64,000 nucleotides of DNA, from positions 1-64,000 of the forward strand of contig NZ_BCUG01000026.1 in assembly GCF_001591165.1 (NCBI RefSeq), given 5' to 3'. This document shows positions 40,483 to 51,205 of the stretch, in pieces. The notes under the pieces were generated by a model that was given only the letters and a program-made list of their open reading frames with translations, did no database searches and was not told the origin of the DNA. Within the stretch, counting starts at the first letter, position 1. Each line of letters begins with the position of its first letter. The translations under genes and the position numbers were made by a program. This stretch comes from Thauera butanivorans NBRC 103042 (GTDB taxonomy: Bacteria > Pseudomonadota > Gammaproteobacteria > Burkholderiales > Rhodocyclaceae).

Positions 40483-42756
40483 TCAGTCTCGCTGGCCGGC
40501 TTCGACGACGGTCAGCGCCGTCATGTTGATGATGCGCCGGACGGTGGCGGAAGGCGTCAGGATATGGACCGGCTTGGACGCCCCCAGCAGGATCGGCCCC
40601 ACGGTCATGCCTTCGCCCGCGGCGTTCTTGAGCAGGTTGAAGGCGATGTTGGCCGCATCCAGGGTCGGGAAGATCAGCAGGTTCGCATCCTCGCGCATCC
40701 TGGCGTTGGGGAAGATCTGCAGGCGATGCCTGGCATCCAGCGCCGAGTCGCCATGCATTTCGCCTTCGACGGCGAGATCGGGGTGCTGCTCGTGCAGCGT
40801 GTGCAGCGCGGCGCGCATCTTCCCGGCGGTCGGCGAATCGGCCGAACCGAAGGACGAATGCGACAGCAGGGCCACCTTTGGCTCGACACCGAAGCGCTTC
40901 ATTTCCTCGGCCGCCAGCAAGGTCATCTCGACGATCTGCTCCGAGGTCGGGTCGTAATTGACGTAGGTGTCGGCCAGGAACAGGGTGCGGCCCGGCAGGC
41001 TGAGCAGGTTGACCGTGTAGAGATGCTCGACGCCTTCGCGACGGCCGAGCACGGATTCGACGAACTCGCGGTGCAGGCGGTGCATGCCGTAGGTGCCGCA
41101 GATCAGCCCGTCGCCGTAGCCGAACTTGAGCAGCAGCGTGCCGATCAGCGTCGTGCGGCGGCGGACTTCCTTCTTGGCGTACTCCACCGACACCCCGTGG
41201 CGTTCCATCAGTTCGTGGTAGTGCTGCCACAACTGGTTGAAGCGCGGGTCCGAATCGGGGTTGACCAGTTCGTAGTCGCGATCGGCCAGCATGCGCAGGC
41301 CGAAGCGTTCGATGTTGGACTTCACCACCTCGGGACGGCCGATCAGGATCGGCCGCGCCAGGCCTTCGTCGACCACCTGCTGCACCGCGCGCAGCACTTT
41401 CTCGGACTCGCCTTCGGCAAAGATGATGCGCTTCGGATTCGCGCGTGCGGCGGCGAACACCGGCTTCATGATCAGGCCGGACTGCCAGACGAAATTGTTG
41501 AGCTGGGCACGGTAGGCATCCCAGTCGGTGATCGGCCGCGTCGCCACGCCCGAGGTCATCGCCGCCTCGGCCACCGCGGGTGCGATCTTGACGATCAGGC
41601 GCGGGTCGAAGGGACGCGGAATGATGTAGTCGGGGCCGAAGCCGCCGACCTTCTCGCCGTAGGCGGCCGCGACGATGTCGCTCTGCTCGACGCGCGCCAG
41701 TTCGGCGATCGCCTTCACCGCGGCAAGCTGCATCTCGTCGGAAATCGTGGTGGCGCCGACGTCGAGCGCGCCACGGAAGATGAAGGGGAAGCACAGCACG
41801 TTGTTGACCTGGTTCGGGTAATCCGAACGGCCGGTGGCGATCAGCGCGTCGTCGCGCACTTCCTTGACCTGCTCCGGCAGGATCTCGGGCGTCGGGTTGG
41901 CCAGCGCCAGGATCATCGGCCGCGGCGCCATCTTCGCCACCATCTCCGGCTTGAGCACACCGCCCGCCGACAGGCCGAGGAAGACGTCGGCGCCTTCGAT
42001 GATCTCGCCCAGCGTACGGGCATCGGTGCGCTTGGCGTAGCGCGCCTTGATCGGGTCCATCAGCGCCGTGCGGCCCTCATAGACCACGCCCTCGATGTCG
42101 GTGACCCAGATGTTGTCGACCGGCACGCCGAGCTTTTCGAGCAGGCCCAGGCAGGCCAGCGCCGCAGCGCCGGCGCCCGAGGTCACCACCTTGACCTGAT
42201 TCAGCGCCTTGCCCTGCAGGTGCAGGCCGTTGAGGATGGCGGCGCCGACCACGATCGCGGTGCCGTGCTGGTCGTCGTGGAAGACCGGAATCTTCATGCG
42301 CTCGCGCAGCTTCTTCTCGATGTAGAAGCACTCCGGCGCCTTGATGTCCTCGAGGTTGATGCCGCCGAAAGTCGGCTCGAGCGCGGCGATCATGTCGATC
42401 AGCTTGTCGGCGTCGGGCTCGTCGATCTCGAGATCGAAGACGTCGATGCCGGCGAACTTCTTGAACAGCACGCCCTTGCCTTCCATGACCGGCTTGGACG
42501 CCAGCGGGCCGATGTTGCCCAGCCCCAGCACCGCCGTGCCGTTGGTGACGACACCGATCAGGTTCGAACGCGCGGTGAGCTCGGCCGCCTGCGCGGGATC
42601 CTCGACGATCGCGTCGCAGGCAGCCGCGACCCCGGGCGAATAGGCCAGCGACAGGTCCCGCTGGTTGGACAGCACCTTGGTCGGCGTGACCGAAATCTTG
42701 CCCGGGCGCGGATAGCGATGATAGTCGAGGGCGGCACTGCGGATCAGTTCATCCAT
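40483..42756 (-). CDS. maeB: NADP-dependent malic enzyme with phosphotransacetylase-like domain
   Basis: 757 residues, the size of the MaeB hybrid. Residues ~1-430 are the malic enzyme ([44 protein letters not shown] site); ~430-757 are a phosphotransacetylase-like domain that binds acetyl-CoA and regulates the enzyme in known homologues. It decarboxylates malate to pyruvate with NADPH. Divergent from pckG, so the two C4-to-C3 exits share one control region. Confidence 0.95.
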   Translation of the reverse strand: MDELIRSAALDYHRYPRPGKISVTPTKVLSNQRDLSLAYSPGVAAACDAIVEDPAQAAELTARSNLIGVVTNGTAVLGLGNIGPLASKPVMEGKGVLFKKFAGIDVFDLEIDEPDADKLIDMIAALEPTFGGINLEDIKAPECFYIEKKLRERMKIPVFHDDQHGTAIVVGAAILNGLHLQGKALNQVKVVTSGAGAAALACLGLLEKLGVPVDNIWVTDIEGVVYEGRTALMDPIKARYAKRTDARTLGEIIEGADVFLGLSAGGVLKPEMVAKMAPRPMILALANPTPEILPEQVKEVRDDALIATGRSDYPNQVNNVLCFPFIFRGALDVGATTISDEMQLAAVKAIAELARVEQSDIVAAAYGEKVGGFGPDYIIPRPFDPRLIVKIAPAVAEAAMTSGVATRPITDWDAYRAQLNNFVWQSGLIMKPVFAAARANPKRIIFAEGESEKVLRAVQQVVDEGLARPILIGRPEVVKSNIERFGLRMLADRDYELVNPDSDPRFNQLWQHYHELMERHGVSVEYAKKEVRRRTTLIGTLLLKFGYGDGLICGTYGMHRLHREFVESVLGRREGVEHLYTVNLLSLPGRTLFLADTYVNYDPTSEQIVEMTLLAAEEMKRFGVEPKVALLSHSSFGSADSPTAGKMRAALHTLHEQHPDLAVEGEMHGDSALDARHRLQIFPNARMREDANLLIFPTLDAANIAFNLLKNAAGEGMTVGPILLGASKPVHILTPSATVRRIINMTALTVVEAGQRD

Positions 42757-43184
42757 GGTCTCTTTCCTGTCTCGTCTTCTGGTATGGAGCGCGCGACACG
42801 CGCCATCGACCGCTCCCGGCATCAGAGCAGGCAGGGCAGCACTCGCGCGGCTCTGCCGAGGATACCGCGATTACCAATTTTCCGCATTCCGAAAACGCGA
42901 TTTGCGATGTGAAAGGAAACTGAAAGGGAAGCAATGCACCCCGCGGCATCATCATAAACGTCCCCGGACGAGCCAATCACTTACGAGCATATCCAATTCA
43001 TGATCCGGCATCGGCCGTGGCATAATTATGGGCTTTCGCCGGTCGCGGCCCGCCTTCGCGAAACCGTGACCGGACATCGGGTGCCGCCGGCACCCACGCA
43101 GCCCGCCGGCCAGGCAGCAGACCGCCTCGACGATGGCCGACCGACGGGAATGGTTTCGCATCACAGCACGGGAGAGCTGTACAC
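42757..43184. other. Divergent control region of maeB and pckG
   Basis: 428 bases with no supported gene, relatively AT-rich between 42860 and 43030. CATAAT at 43021-43026 is a possible -10 toward pckG, with a weak -35. A purine-rich site, GGGAGAG, precedes the pckG ATG. No riboswitch recognised. Confidence 0.45.
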
Positions 43185-45044
43185 ATGTCTCAGAACCACG
43201 CCCAGGCGGCCATTGCCGCTGCCCCCGAATACGTTCGCCACGAAGGCCTCAAGAAGTGGGTCGGCGAAATCGCCGCCCTCACCGAGCCCGACCAGGTGGT
43301 CTGGTGCGACGGCTCGCAGGAAGAATACGACCGCCTGTGCGCCGAAATGGTCGAATCCGGCATGCTGATCAAGCTCAACCCGGAAAAGCGCAAGAACTCC
43401 TACCTCGCCTGGTCCGACCCCTCCGACGTCGCCCGCGTCGAAGACCGCACCTTCATCTGCTCCCGTGACAAGGCCGACGCCGGCCCCACCAACAACTGGG
43501 AGGACCCGGCGGTGATGCGCGAGACCCTGAACGGGCTGTTCAAGGGTTCGATGCACGGCCGCACGATGTACGTGATCCCGTTCTCGATGGGCCCGCTCGG
43601 CAGCCCGATCGCCCACATCGGCATCGAGATCTCCGACAGCCCCTACGTCGTCACCAACATGCGCACGATGACGCGCATGGGCCGCGGCGCGCTCGACGTG
43701 CTCGGCGCCGACGGCGAGTTCGTGCCCTGCGTGCATAGCGTCGGCGCGCCGCTGGCGCACGGCGAGAAGGACAGCCGCTGGCCGTGCAACCCCACCACCA
43801 AGTACATCGTGCATTTCCCCGAAACGCGCGAGATCTGGTCCTACGGCTCGGGCTACGGCGGCAACGCGCTGCTGGGCAAGAAGTGCTTCGCGCTGCGCAT
43901 CGCCTCCACCATGGCGCGCGACGAAGGCTGGCTGGCCGAGCACATGCTGATCCTCGGCGTCGAATCGCCCGACGGCGAGAAGAGCTACGTCGCCGCCGCC
44001 TTCCCATCGGCCTGCGGCAAGACCAACTTCGCCATGCTGATCCCGCCCAAGAGCTTCGACGGCTGGAAGATCACCACCGTGGGCGACGACATCGCCTGGA
44101 TCAAGCCGCGCAAGGAAGCCGACGGCAGCACCCGCTTCTACGCCATCAACCCCGAAGCCGGCTTCTTCGGCGTCGCCCCCGGCACCTCCGAGAAGACCAA
44201 CTTCAACGCCATGGCGACGCTGAAGGAAAACATCATCTTCACCAACGTCGCGCTGACCGACGACGGCGACGTGTGGTGGGAAGGCATGAGCAAGGAAGCC
44301 CCCGCCCACCTGATCGACTGGCAGGGCAAGGACTGGACGCCCGAGATCGCCAGGGAAACCGGCCGCAAGGCGGCGCACCCGAACTCGCGTTTCACCGCGC
44401 CGGCCGGCCAGTGCCCGTCGATCGACGCCGCCTGGGAAGAACCCGCCGGCGTGCCGATCTCGGCCTTCATCTTCGGCGGCCGCCGCGCCACCACGGTGCC
44501 GCTGGTGTACCAGGCCTTCAACTGGAACTTCGGCGTCTACATGGCCTCGACGCTGGGCTCCGAAACCACCGCCGCCGCCTTCGGCGCGCAGGGCGTGGTG
44601 CGCCGCGACCCGTTCGCGATGCTGCCCTTCTGCGGCTACCACATGGGCGACTACTTCAACCACTGGCTGCGCATGGGCCACGCCGTCGAAGACACGCCGA
44701 AGATCTTCTGCGTGAACTGGTTCCGCATGAACGAGAAGGGCGAATTCATGTGGCCCGGCTTCGGCGACAACATGCGTGTGCTGAAGTGGATCATCGACCG
44801 CTGCAAGGGCCGCATCTCCGCCAAGGAAACCGCACTGGGCTGGATGCCGCGCTTCGAGGACCTCGACTGGACCGGCACCGACATCAGCCGTGAAGAATTC
44901 GAGGCCCTGACCCAGGTCGACGCCGACGCCTGGCGCACCGAGCTGAACGCCCACAAGGAATGGTTCGACAAGCTGCAGGACCGCCTGCCGCGCCAACTGG
45001 CGCTGAAGCGCGAGCTGTTCGAGCTGGCGCTGAACGCCGACTGA
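43185..45044 (+). CDS. pckG: Phosphoenolpyruvate carboxykinase (GTP)
   Basis: 619 residues, GTP-type enzyme. The P-loop is [13 protein letters not shown] with the reactive Cys of this class; the R-loop region and the metal/oxaloacetate motifs ([34 protein letters not shown]) are clear. It makes PEP from oxaloacetate for gluconeogenesis, needed when growing on acetyl-CoA sources such as acetone. A strong terminator follows. Confidence 0.96.
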   Translation: MSQNHAQAAIAAAPEYVRHEGLKKWVGEIAALTEPDQVVWCDGSQEEYDRLCAEMVESGMLIKLNPEKRKNSYLAWSDPSDVARVEDRTFICSRDKADAGPTNNWEDPAVMRETLNGLFKGSMHGRTMYVIPFSMGPLGSPIAHIGIEISDSPYVVTNMRTMTRMGRGALDVLGADGEFVPCVHSVGAPLAHGEKDSRWPCNPTTKYIVHFPETREIWSYGSGYGGNALLGKKCFALRIASTMARDEGWLAEHMLILGVESPDGEKSYVAAAFPSACGKTNFAMLIPPKSFDGWKITTVGDDIAWIKPRKEADGSTRFYAINPEAGFFGVAPGTSEKTNFNAMATLKENIIFTNVALTDDGDVWWEGMSKEAPAHLIDWQGKDWTPEIARETGRKAAHPNSRFTAPAGQCPSIDAAWEEPAGVPISAFIFGGRRATTVPLVYQAFNWNFGVYMASTLGSETTAAAFGAQGVVRRDPFAMLPFCGYHMGDYFNHWLRMGHAVEDTPKIFCVNWFRMNEKGEFMWPGFGDNMRVLKWIIDRCKGRISAKETALGWMPRFEDLDWTGTDISREEFEALTQVDADAWRTELNAHKEWFDKLQDRLPRQLALKRELFELALNAD

Positions 45045-45065
45045 ACACCGGCCGGCTCCACGACG

Positions 45066-45092
45066 AAAAAGCGCCGCGGGTCGGCGCTTTTT
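45066..45092 (+). terminator. Terminator after pckG
   Basis: AAAAAGCGCCG and CGGCGCTTTTT form a perfect stem around a 5-base loop, with the U-run built into the right arm. Confidence 0.9.
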
Positions 45093-45138
45093 CGCTTTCC
45101 GGGGAATGCCACCCCACCTTCACCAGGACGATCAAGCC

Positions 45139-46305
45139 ATGCACCGCTCGAGCCGCCTCGACGACATCCAGCCCTTCCACGTCATGGAACTGCTGCGCCG
45201 CGCGCGCGAACTTGAAGCGCAGGGCCGCGACATCATCCACATGGAAGTCGGCGAACCGGACTTCCCCACTCCGCAGCCCGTCATCGACGCCGCAACACGC
45301 TTCATCGCCAGCGGCGACGTGCATTACACTGCCGGCCTGGGCCTGCCCGCACTGCGTGAAGCCATCGCCCGCTTCTATCACGACCGCTTCGGTGCGGACG
45401 TCGCGCCCGAACGCATCGTCGTCACCGCCGGCGCCTCGGGCGCGCTGATGCTGGCGCTGGCGGCGACGACCGAGCCGGGAGACGTATGGCTGCTGCCCGA
45501 TCCGGGCTACCCGTCCAACCGTCATCTGGTGCGCAGTTTCGAAGGCCGGGCGCGAGGGCTGCCGGTGGATGCCGCGAGCCGCTATCAGCCCACGCCGGAG
45601 CAGGTCGAGGCCGCCTGGGGCAGCCACTGCCGCGGCCTGATGGTGGCAACGCCTTCGAACCCGACCGGCACGCTGCTGGAGGTCGACGAAATCGCCGCGC
45701 TGCATGCCGTCACGCATGCCCGACGCGGCGTGCTGATCGTCGATGAGATCTACCAGGGCCTCAGCTACGGCGTGGAGGCGGCGACCGCCCTCGCCCATCC
45801 GGCGCTGAATGCCGCCGACGACGTATTCGTGGTCAACAGCTTCTCGAAGTACTTCGGCATGACGGGCTGGCGCCTGGGCTGGCTGGTGGCACCGGCCGGC
45901 ATCGTGCGCGACATCGAGAAGCTCGCGCAGCATTTCTTCATCTCGCCATCGACGCCGGCGCAGCATGCGGCGCTGGCGGCTTTTCGCCCGGAAACGCTGG
46001 AGATTCTGGAAGCGCGCCGGCACGCGTTCGGCGAGCGCCGCGACACCCTGCTGCCGGCGCTGCGCAGCCTCGGCTTCACGGTGGCGACCGAGCCGCAGGG
46101 GGCGTTCTACATCTACGCCGACGTGTCGAAGCTGGCGGACGATGCCGAAGCGCTGGCGCACCGCCTGATCGAGGAAGCCGGCATCGCTGCCACGCCCGGC
46201 CTGGACTTCGGCCATCACCTGCCGCACCGGCACCTGCGCATCGCCTACACGACGCGGCGCGAACGCCTGCTGGAAGCGGCCGAGCGCATCGCCCGGCTCA
46301 GGTAG
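45139..46305 (+). CDS. PLP-dependent class I aminotransferase
   Basis: 388 residues, aspartate-aminotransferase fold type I. The PLP lysine lies in NSFSKYFGMTGWRLGW and the substrate Asn in TPSNPTGTLL; IIHMEVGEPDFPTP near the N-terminus is the usual cofactor-site entry. The start MHRSSRLDD at 45139 is preferred to an ATG at 45106 that lacks similarity. Substrate not determinable; members include aspartate, alanine and aromatic aminotransferases. Confidence 0.9.
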   Translation: MHRSSRLDDIQPFHVMELLRRARELEAQGRDIIHMEVGEPDFPTPQPVIDAATRFIASGDVHYTAGLGLPALREAIARFYHDRFGADVAPERIVVTAGASGALMLALAATTEPGDVWLLPDPGYPSNRHLVRSFEGRARGLPVDAASRYQPTPEQVEAAWGSHCRGLMVATPSNPTGTLLEVDEIAALHAVTHARRGVLIVDEIYQGLSYGVEAATALAHPALNAADDVFVVNSFSKYFGMTGWRLGWLVAPAGIVRDIEKLAQHFFISPSTPAQHAALAAFRPETLEILEARRHAFGERRDTLLPALRSLGFTVATEPQGAFYIYADVSKLADDAEALAHRLIEEAGIAATPGLDFGHHLPHRHLRIAYTTRRERLLEAAERIARLR

Positions 46306-46312
46306 GCTGCTG

Positions 46313-47146
46313 TCAGCCGGCGGACGCCGGCGTTTCGTTCCGCACCACGGCCTCGCGACCCGAAGCCGCCACCAGGCGCTTCTTGATCGCCATCACCTTG
46401 CGCGTATAGCGCGCATTCGGATCCTTCAGCGAGCCGTTGTAGTACTGCAGGGCACGTTGCAAGGAACCGTAGCGCTGCAGCCCCTCCTGCAGCACCAAGG
46501 TGCCCACGCGCACGTTCAGGGTCGGGTCGAACAGCGCGTACTTGCCGCGTCCCTGGCCGATCTTGTCCTGGTGATAGCGCGGGATGACCTGCATCAGGCC
46601 CTGGGCGCCCATGTTGCTGACCGCGCGCGGGTTGAAGCTGGACTCGACCGCCATGATCGCGACGATCAGCAAGGGATCGAAGCCATGCTCCTCGGCCGAT
46701 TCCTCGGCCGCCATCAAGGCCGGCTCGATCACGTCCCCCGACACCCGATAGGTATCGGTGATCCAGTCGCGCACCCGGAGCATCTCGGGTGACAGCCCGT
46801 CGTCTCCGTCTTCCAGATCGAAGGCCGGCATGCGGAGCGACGCAAGCGCCGGCGATGGCTTGCGAGCGCTCGGCGCGGACAAGCCCGGTTCCGGCTTCTG
46901 CGTCGCGACCAGCGCCGGCTGGGCGCGATGCGCATCCGCCAGCACCATCGCCGCTTCGCTCACCGTCGGCGCCGCCTTGCCCTGCACGCGCAGATCGGCA
47001 TAGCCGATCACGGGGCGGCTGCCGCCGTCGTGCCCCAGGTAAGCCATGCCCGCAAGGCCAAAGAAAAGAACGGCACCGTGCGCAATACCGAACGCGGCCC
47101 CGCTCGCCTGGCGCGCGAGCGCGTTGATTCGAGTTGCGTGTTTCAT
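46313..47146 (-). CDS. Lytic transglycosylase (SLT domain)
   Basis: 277 residues. One N-terminal hydrophobic segment (IAHGAVLFFGLAGMAYLG) may be a signal anchor. A low-complexity stretch leads to the catalytic domain from ~140, with catalytic Glu in IMAVESSFNPRAVSNMGAQG, LMQVIP and ALQYYNGSL. It cleaves peptidoglycan glycan strands. The start at 47146 is supported by GGAGG five bases upstream, which itself lies inside an alternative start at 47158. Upstream lies a ~250-base leader of possible structure. Confidence 0.87.
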   Translation of the reverse strand: MKHATRINALARQASGAAFGIAHGAVLFFGLAGMAYLGHDGGSRPVIGYADLRVQGKAAPTVSEAAMVLADAHRAQPALVATQKPEPGLSAPSARKPSPALASLRMPAFDLEDGDDGLSPEMLRVRDWITDTYRVSGDVIEPALMAAEESAEEHGFDPLLIVAIMAVESSFNPRAVSNMGAQGLMQVIPRYHQDKIGQGRGKYALFDPTLNVRVGTLVLQEGLQRYGSLQRALQYYNGSLKDPNARYTRKVMAIKKRLVAASGREAVVRNETPASAG

Positions 47147-47717
47147 GGTGTCCTCCATGCTGTGGCCTGAGGGCTGCGCAGGATTGCCATGGTGGGCATC
47201 CAGAAGCCCGCGCAGGTATCGCGCAAGCCGTCTCCGAAGCGGCGGATCAGCCGCTCCTGAGTGCAGTCACACTCGGTCGCCAGTAGGTGTTCAAGCCCGT
47301 CGCCGCAACCAGACAGCGGGCCCCGCGGTGCGTGCGTCCATGAAACTGCGTCTCCCCTGGAGGAAGGCGCCGCACCGAGATCGATTTATGAGTCAATAAG
47401 ATTGCTGCAAAGCAACATCGGGCGGATTCTATTGTGGCAAAAACATTTTGTCAAAACTTGGTGCGCTCGCCTGAACTACCAGACGCCCGTCGCATACCTC
47501 ATAATTACCCGGATCGGATCGTGAGAGAATCGGCCAGCCTGTCAGTTGCCTTCCGCCCCCCATGCGGCTGAATCGGCGAGCACGGCAGCCCAGGATGCGG
47601 GACGGGCGGCGCAAGCAGGGCAGACAAGCACAAGGTGGTGCCGATGACCCCTGCTCAGAACGGAGCAAAACCCCGCAAAGGGTCAGGGCCTCAAGACAAG
47701 TAAGCACGGGAAAATTC
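47147..47717. other. Long divergent non-coding region before ugd
   Basis: 571 bases without a supported gene. The part next to the transglycosylase gene is GC-rich with short stems (for example AGCGGC/GCCGCT near 47230-47255 on the minus strand). Around 47385-47520 it turns AT-rich, with CATAAT at 47500-47505, which is where promoters are likely. Just before ugd, TGACCC and GGGTCA bracket a ~30-base stretch (about 47645-47685). I cannot match any of this to a known RNA. Confidence 0.45.
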
Positions 47718-48884
47718 ATGAAAATCGCTATCGCCGGTACCGGCTACGTCGGCCTTTCCAACGCCATCCTGCTTGCCCAGCACAATGAAGTGGTGGCGCT
47801 GGACATCGTCCCCGAGAAGATCGCCCTGCTCAACCAGGGGAAATCCCCTATCGAAGACGAGGAAATCGAAGACTACCTGACCAACATGCAGCTCGACTTC
47901 CGCGCCACGCTGGACAAGCGAGAGGCCTATGAAGGCGCCGATTTCGTCGTCATCGCCACGCCCACCGACTACGATCCCCAGACCAATTACTTCAACACGG
48001 CATCCATCGAAGCCGTCGTCAGGGACGTGATGGCCATCAACCCGGAGGCAACGATGGTCATCAAGTCCACCGTGCCGGTTGGATATACCACCAAGACCCG
48101 GCAGGCGATGGGCACGGACAAGCTCGTCTTCTCCCCCGAATTTCTGCGTGAAGGCAAGGCGCTCCACGACAACCTCCATCCCAGCCGCATCATCATTGGC
48201 GAAAAATCGCCCCGCGCCGAGGCTTTTGCCAGGCTGCTGCAGCAAGGTGCGATCAAGCAGGACATCCCTACGCTATTCACCGGCAGCACCGAGGCCGAGG
48301 CCATCAAGCTCTTTGCCAATACCTACCTGGCCATGCGCGTCGCCTACTTCAACGAACTGGACACCTACGCCGCCACCCACGGCCTGGATACCCGCCAGAT
48401 CATCGATGGCGTCTGCCTGGATCCGCGCATCGGCAATCACTACAACAATCCCAGCTTCGGCTACGGAGGCTACTGCCTGCCCAAGGACACCAAGCAGCTA
48501 CTGGCCAACTATCATGATGTACCGCAAAACCTGATCCATGCCATTGTCGAAGCCAACACGACCCGCAAGGATTTCGTCGCCGATGAAGTCATTCGACGCA
48601 ATCCGAAAGTCGTCGGCATCTATCGTCTCGTCATGAAAGCCGGCTCGGACAATTTCCGCGCCTCCAGCATTCAAGGGATCATGAAACGGATCAAGGCAAA
48701 AGGCATCGAGGTCATCGTCCACGAGCCGGAACTCAAGACTCCTCTTTTCTACAACTCCCGGGTGGAGAACGATTTCGAAGCCTTCAAGCAGCAGGCGGAG
48801 ATAATCATCGCAAACCGCTACACCGAGAAGCTGTCGGACGTCAAACACAAGGTTTACACGAGAGACCTGTTCGGCTGCGATTGA
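47718..48884 (+). CDS. ugd: UDP-glucose 6-dehydrogenase
   Basis: 388 residues, the same length as E. coli Ugd. NAD site [16 protein letters not shown]; catalytic Cys253 in [15 protein letters not shown]; conserved Lys in STVPVGYT and [12 protein letters not shown]. It oxidises UDP-glucose to UDP-glucuronate for capsule or exopolysaccharide. It is the first gene of the polysaccharide region, and the epimerase at 6.5 kb could use its product. Confidence 0.95.
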   Translation: MKIAIAGTGYVGLSNAILLAQHNEVVALDIVPEKIALLNQGKSPIEDEEIEDYLTNMQLDFRATLDKREAYEGADFVVIATPTDYDPQTNYFNTASIEAVVRDVMAINPEATMVIKSTVPVGYTTKTRQAMGTDKLVFSPEFLREGKALHDNLHPSRIIIGEKSPRAEAFARLLQQGAIKQDIPTLFTGSTEAEAIKLFANTYLAMRVAYFNELDTYAATHGLDTRQIIDGVCLDPRIGNHYNNPSFGYGGYCLPKDTKQLLANYHDVPQNLIHAIVEANTTRKDFVADEVIRRNPKVVGIYRLVMKAGSDNFRASSIQGIMKRIKAKGIEVIVHEPELKTPLFYNSRVENDFEAFKQQAEIIIANRYTEKLSDVKHKVYTRDLFGCD

Positions 48885-48917
48885 AGGCCCCGCAGGCATG
48901 GCATCCGTACGCCCCCT

Positions 48918-48940
48918 CCCCCCGCGGATCAATCGGGGGT
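48918..48940. terminator. Possible hairpin between ugd and ampD
   Basis: CCCCCG (48919-48924) pairs with CGGGGG (48934-48939) around a 9-base loop in the gap of two converging genes; the U-run is weak. Confidence 0.4.
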
Positions 48941-49461
48941 CATGTCTTCTCGAGATAGAGATCGAGACGCCCCCAGTCAAAAAAAGGTCCCGGATCCGTC
49001 TTGCGGCCCGGCGCGATGTCGGCATGCCCGACCACCGTCTCGATCGGGTAGCGCTGCTTCAAATCGCCGATCAATCCGGCTAGTCGCCGATACTGGATAT
49101 CCTCGAATGGCAGCGTATCGCAGCCTTCCAGCTCGATTCCGATCGAAAAATCGTTGCAGCGCTCCCGTCCGTTCCAGCTCGAAACCCCCGCATGCCAGGC
49201 CCGCAGGTCCGGATCGACGAAGCGGATCACCGTGCCATCGCGGCGGATGAAGTAATGGGCCGACACCCGTAGATGATGGATCGAGGCGTAGTAGGGGTAC
49301 TCGTCCGGGTCGAGCGTATTGGTGAACAGTTGCGCCACCCCTGGCCCGCCGAACCGCTCCGGCGGCAGGCTGATCGCGTGCACGACGATGAGGCGAATAC
49401 TTTCGCCCTCGGGACGCTCGTCGAAGTTTGGTGAAGGCAGGTAAAGGTTCACAATGCTCAC
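48940..49461 (-). CDS. ampD: 1,6-anhydro-N-acetylmuramyl-L-alanine amidase
   Basis: 173 residues, cytoplasmic amidase_2 family. Zinc ligands are visible: His in LIVVHAISLPP, His in VGHADIAPGR and Asp in KTDPGPFFDW; SPNFDERPEG at the N-terminus is typical of AmpD. It removes the peptide from recycled anhydromuropeptides and so affects beta-lactamase signalling. A GTG start at 49461 is chosen; a second GTG three codons later is possible. Confidence 0.9.
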   Translation of the reverse strand: MSIVNLYLPSPNFDERPEGESIRLIVVHAISLPPERFGGPGVAQLFTNTLDPDEYPYYASIHHLRVSAHYFIRRDGTVIRFVDPDLRAWHAGVSSWNGRERCNDFSIGIELEGCDTLPFEDIQYRRLAGLIGDLKQRYPIETVVGHADIAPGRKTDPGPFFDWGRLDLYLEKT

Positions 49462-49531
49462 GGCGGTCCTGAACGACAATGGCGCAGCGACGTTAACAGC
49501 AAACCCCGCGTGCGCCAAGGTGACCGGCGCG

Positions 49532-49560
49532 TTGTGCCTCACATGCCGAGGCGCTACCCT
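49532..49560 (+). promoter_or_regulatory. Possible promoter of the AMP-ligase gene
   Basis: TTGTGC (49532-49537) and TACCCT (49555-49560) with 17-base spacing, 40 bases before the ATG at 49601. Confidence 0.4.
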
Positions 49561-49600
49561 ATGCGTTGCGCAATTTTCCAGCCTGTCCGAACAATCTGAA

Positions 49601-51181
49601 ATGAACCACACCCACCTGCTGCACCAGCTCATCCTCGCCTCGGCCGAACGCAACGCCGAAGCTCCCGCGCTCAGCTTCGGCGCCGAACACAGGAGCTATG
49701 CGCAGCTCGCTGCCGAGCTCCAGGGTTTCGCCTCGGGCCTACGGCGGTTGGGGCTGGAGCGAAGCGAGCGCGTCGGCATCTATCTGGACAAGCGCATCGA
49801 AACCGTCGTCGGCATGTTCGGCACCACTGCCGCGGGCGGCGTGTTCGTGCCGGTGAACCCCATCCTGAAAGCCGAACAGGTCAGCTACATCCTGCAGGAC
49901 TGCAACGTCCGCGTATTGCTGACCTCGCCCGAACGCTTCGCCTCCCTGGCCGACACACTCGGCACTTGCCACGACCTGCGCCACGTCGTACTGACCGGCG
50001 CGCCGGCCGAACTGCCTTCCCTGCCCGGCGCCTCGGTGCACCGCCTGGGCGATCTGCTCGCCGCACCCGCCACCCCTGGCCACCGCGTCATCGACGCCGA
50101 CATGGCCGCCATCCTGTATACTTCGGGCAGTACTGGCCGGCCGAAGGGCGTCGTGCTGTCGCACCGCAACATGGTCGCGGGCGCGAAGAGCGTCGCCCAG
50201 TACCTCGAGAACCGCGCCAGCGACACCCTGCTGGCAGCCTTGCCGCTGTCCTTCGACGCCGGCTTCTCGCAACTGAGCACCGCCTTCCACAGTGGTGCGC
50301 GCGTGGTGCTGCTCAACTACCTGCTGCCGCGCGACGTGCTGAAGGCGGTCGAAAAGGAAAAGGTCACCGGCCTCACCGCCGTTCCGCCGCTGTGGATCCA
50401 GCTTTCGCAGCTCCAGTGGCCCGACACCGTCACCGAACATCTGCGCTACATCGCCAACACCGGCGGACGCATGCCGCTGGAGACGTTGACCAAGTTGCGC
50501 AGCATGCTGCCGAAGACCAAACCCTTTCTGATGTACGGCCTCACCGAAGCCTTCCGCGCCACCTACCTGCCGCCCGAGGAAGCCGACCGCCGGCCCGACT
50601 CCATCGGCAAGGCCATCCCGAACGCCGACGTGGTCGTGCTGCGCGAGGACGGCAGCGAATGCGCGCCCAACGAACCGGGCGAACTCGTCCAGCGCGGCGC
50701 GCTGGTGGCGATGGGCTACTGGAACGACCCGGAGAAGACCGCCGAACGCTTCAAGCCGCTGCCCAGCCATGCGCCCGGCCGCCAGAGGGGCCTCGTCCTG
50801 CCGGAACTGGCGGTATTCTCGGGTGACACCGTGCGTCGCGACGAGGAAGGCTTCCTGTACTTCATCGGCCGCCGCGACGAGATGATCAAGACCTCGGGCT
50901 ACCGCGTCAGCCCCACCGAAGTCGAGGAAATCCTCTACGCCACCCGGCTGGTCGGCGAATGCGCCGCCTTCGGCGTCGAACACGACACGCTCGGCCAGAG
51001 CATCACCGTCATTGCCACCCCGCCGCAGGGCGGCACGCTCGACAGCGCAGCCCTGCTGGCGGAATGCCGCCAGCGCATGCCGGCCTACATGGTGCCGAGC
51101 CGCATCGAAGTTCGCGACGGACCACTGCCGCGCAACCCTAATGGCAAGATCGACCGCAAGACGCTGGCGAGCGAGGTCTGA
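49601..51181 (+). CDS. Acyl-CoA/AMP ligase, exosortase A system-associated type
   Basis: 526 residues, AMP-forming adenylation enzyme. Core motif YTSGSTGRPKGVVLSH; A8 region FYFIGRRDEMIKTSGYRVSP-like block; C-terminal catalytic Lys in NPNGKIDRK. It resembles the ligases found in PEP-CTERM/exosortase A polysaccharide clusters together with a PLP decarboxylase, which is also encoded here (54.4 kb). The probable task is to activate an acid for transfer to a carrier or sugar; the acid is unknown. No acyl carrier protein gene was seen next to it. Confidence 0.82.
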   Translation: MNHTHLLHQLILASAERNAEAPALSFGAEHRSYAQLAAELQGFASGLRRLGLERSERVGIYLDKRIETVVGMFGTTAAGGVFVPVNPILKAEQVSYILQDCNVRVLLTSPERFASLADTLGTCHDLRHVVLTGAPAELPSLPGASVHRLGDLLAAPATPGHRVIDADMAAILYTSGSTGRPKGVVLSHRNMVAGAKSVAQYLENRASDTLLAALPLSFDAGFSQLSTAFHSGARVVLLNYLLPRDVLKAVEKEKVTGLTAVPPLWIQLSQLQWPDTVTEHLRYIANTGGRMPLETLTKLRSMLPKTKPFLMYGLTEAFRATYLPPEEADRRPDSIGKAIPNADVVVLREDGSECAPNEPGELVQRGALVAMGYWNDPEKTAERFKPLPSHAPGRQRGLVLPELAVFSGDTVRRDEEGFLYFIGRRDEMIKTSGYRVSPTEVEEILYATRLVGECAAFGVEHDTLGQSITVIATPPQGGTLDSAALLAECRQRMPAYMVPSRIEVRDGPLPRNPNGKIDRKTLASEV

Positions 51182-51205
51182 ACGCACACCTACAACTTCA
51201 GTCCA

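Noticed and set aside
40564-44996. Large antisense frames opposite maeB (782 codons) and pckG (611 codons)
   Set aside because: Shadows caused by codon bias at third positions; no recognisable protein features.
47645-47717. Riboswitch in the ugd leader
   Set aside because: A TGACCC/GGGTCA bracket is present, but no conserved core of any known class could be recognised.
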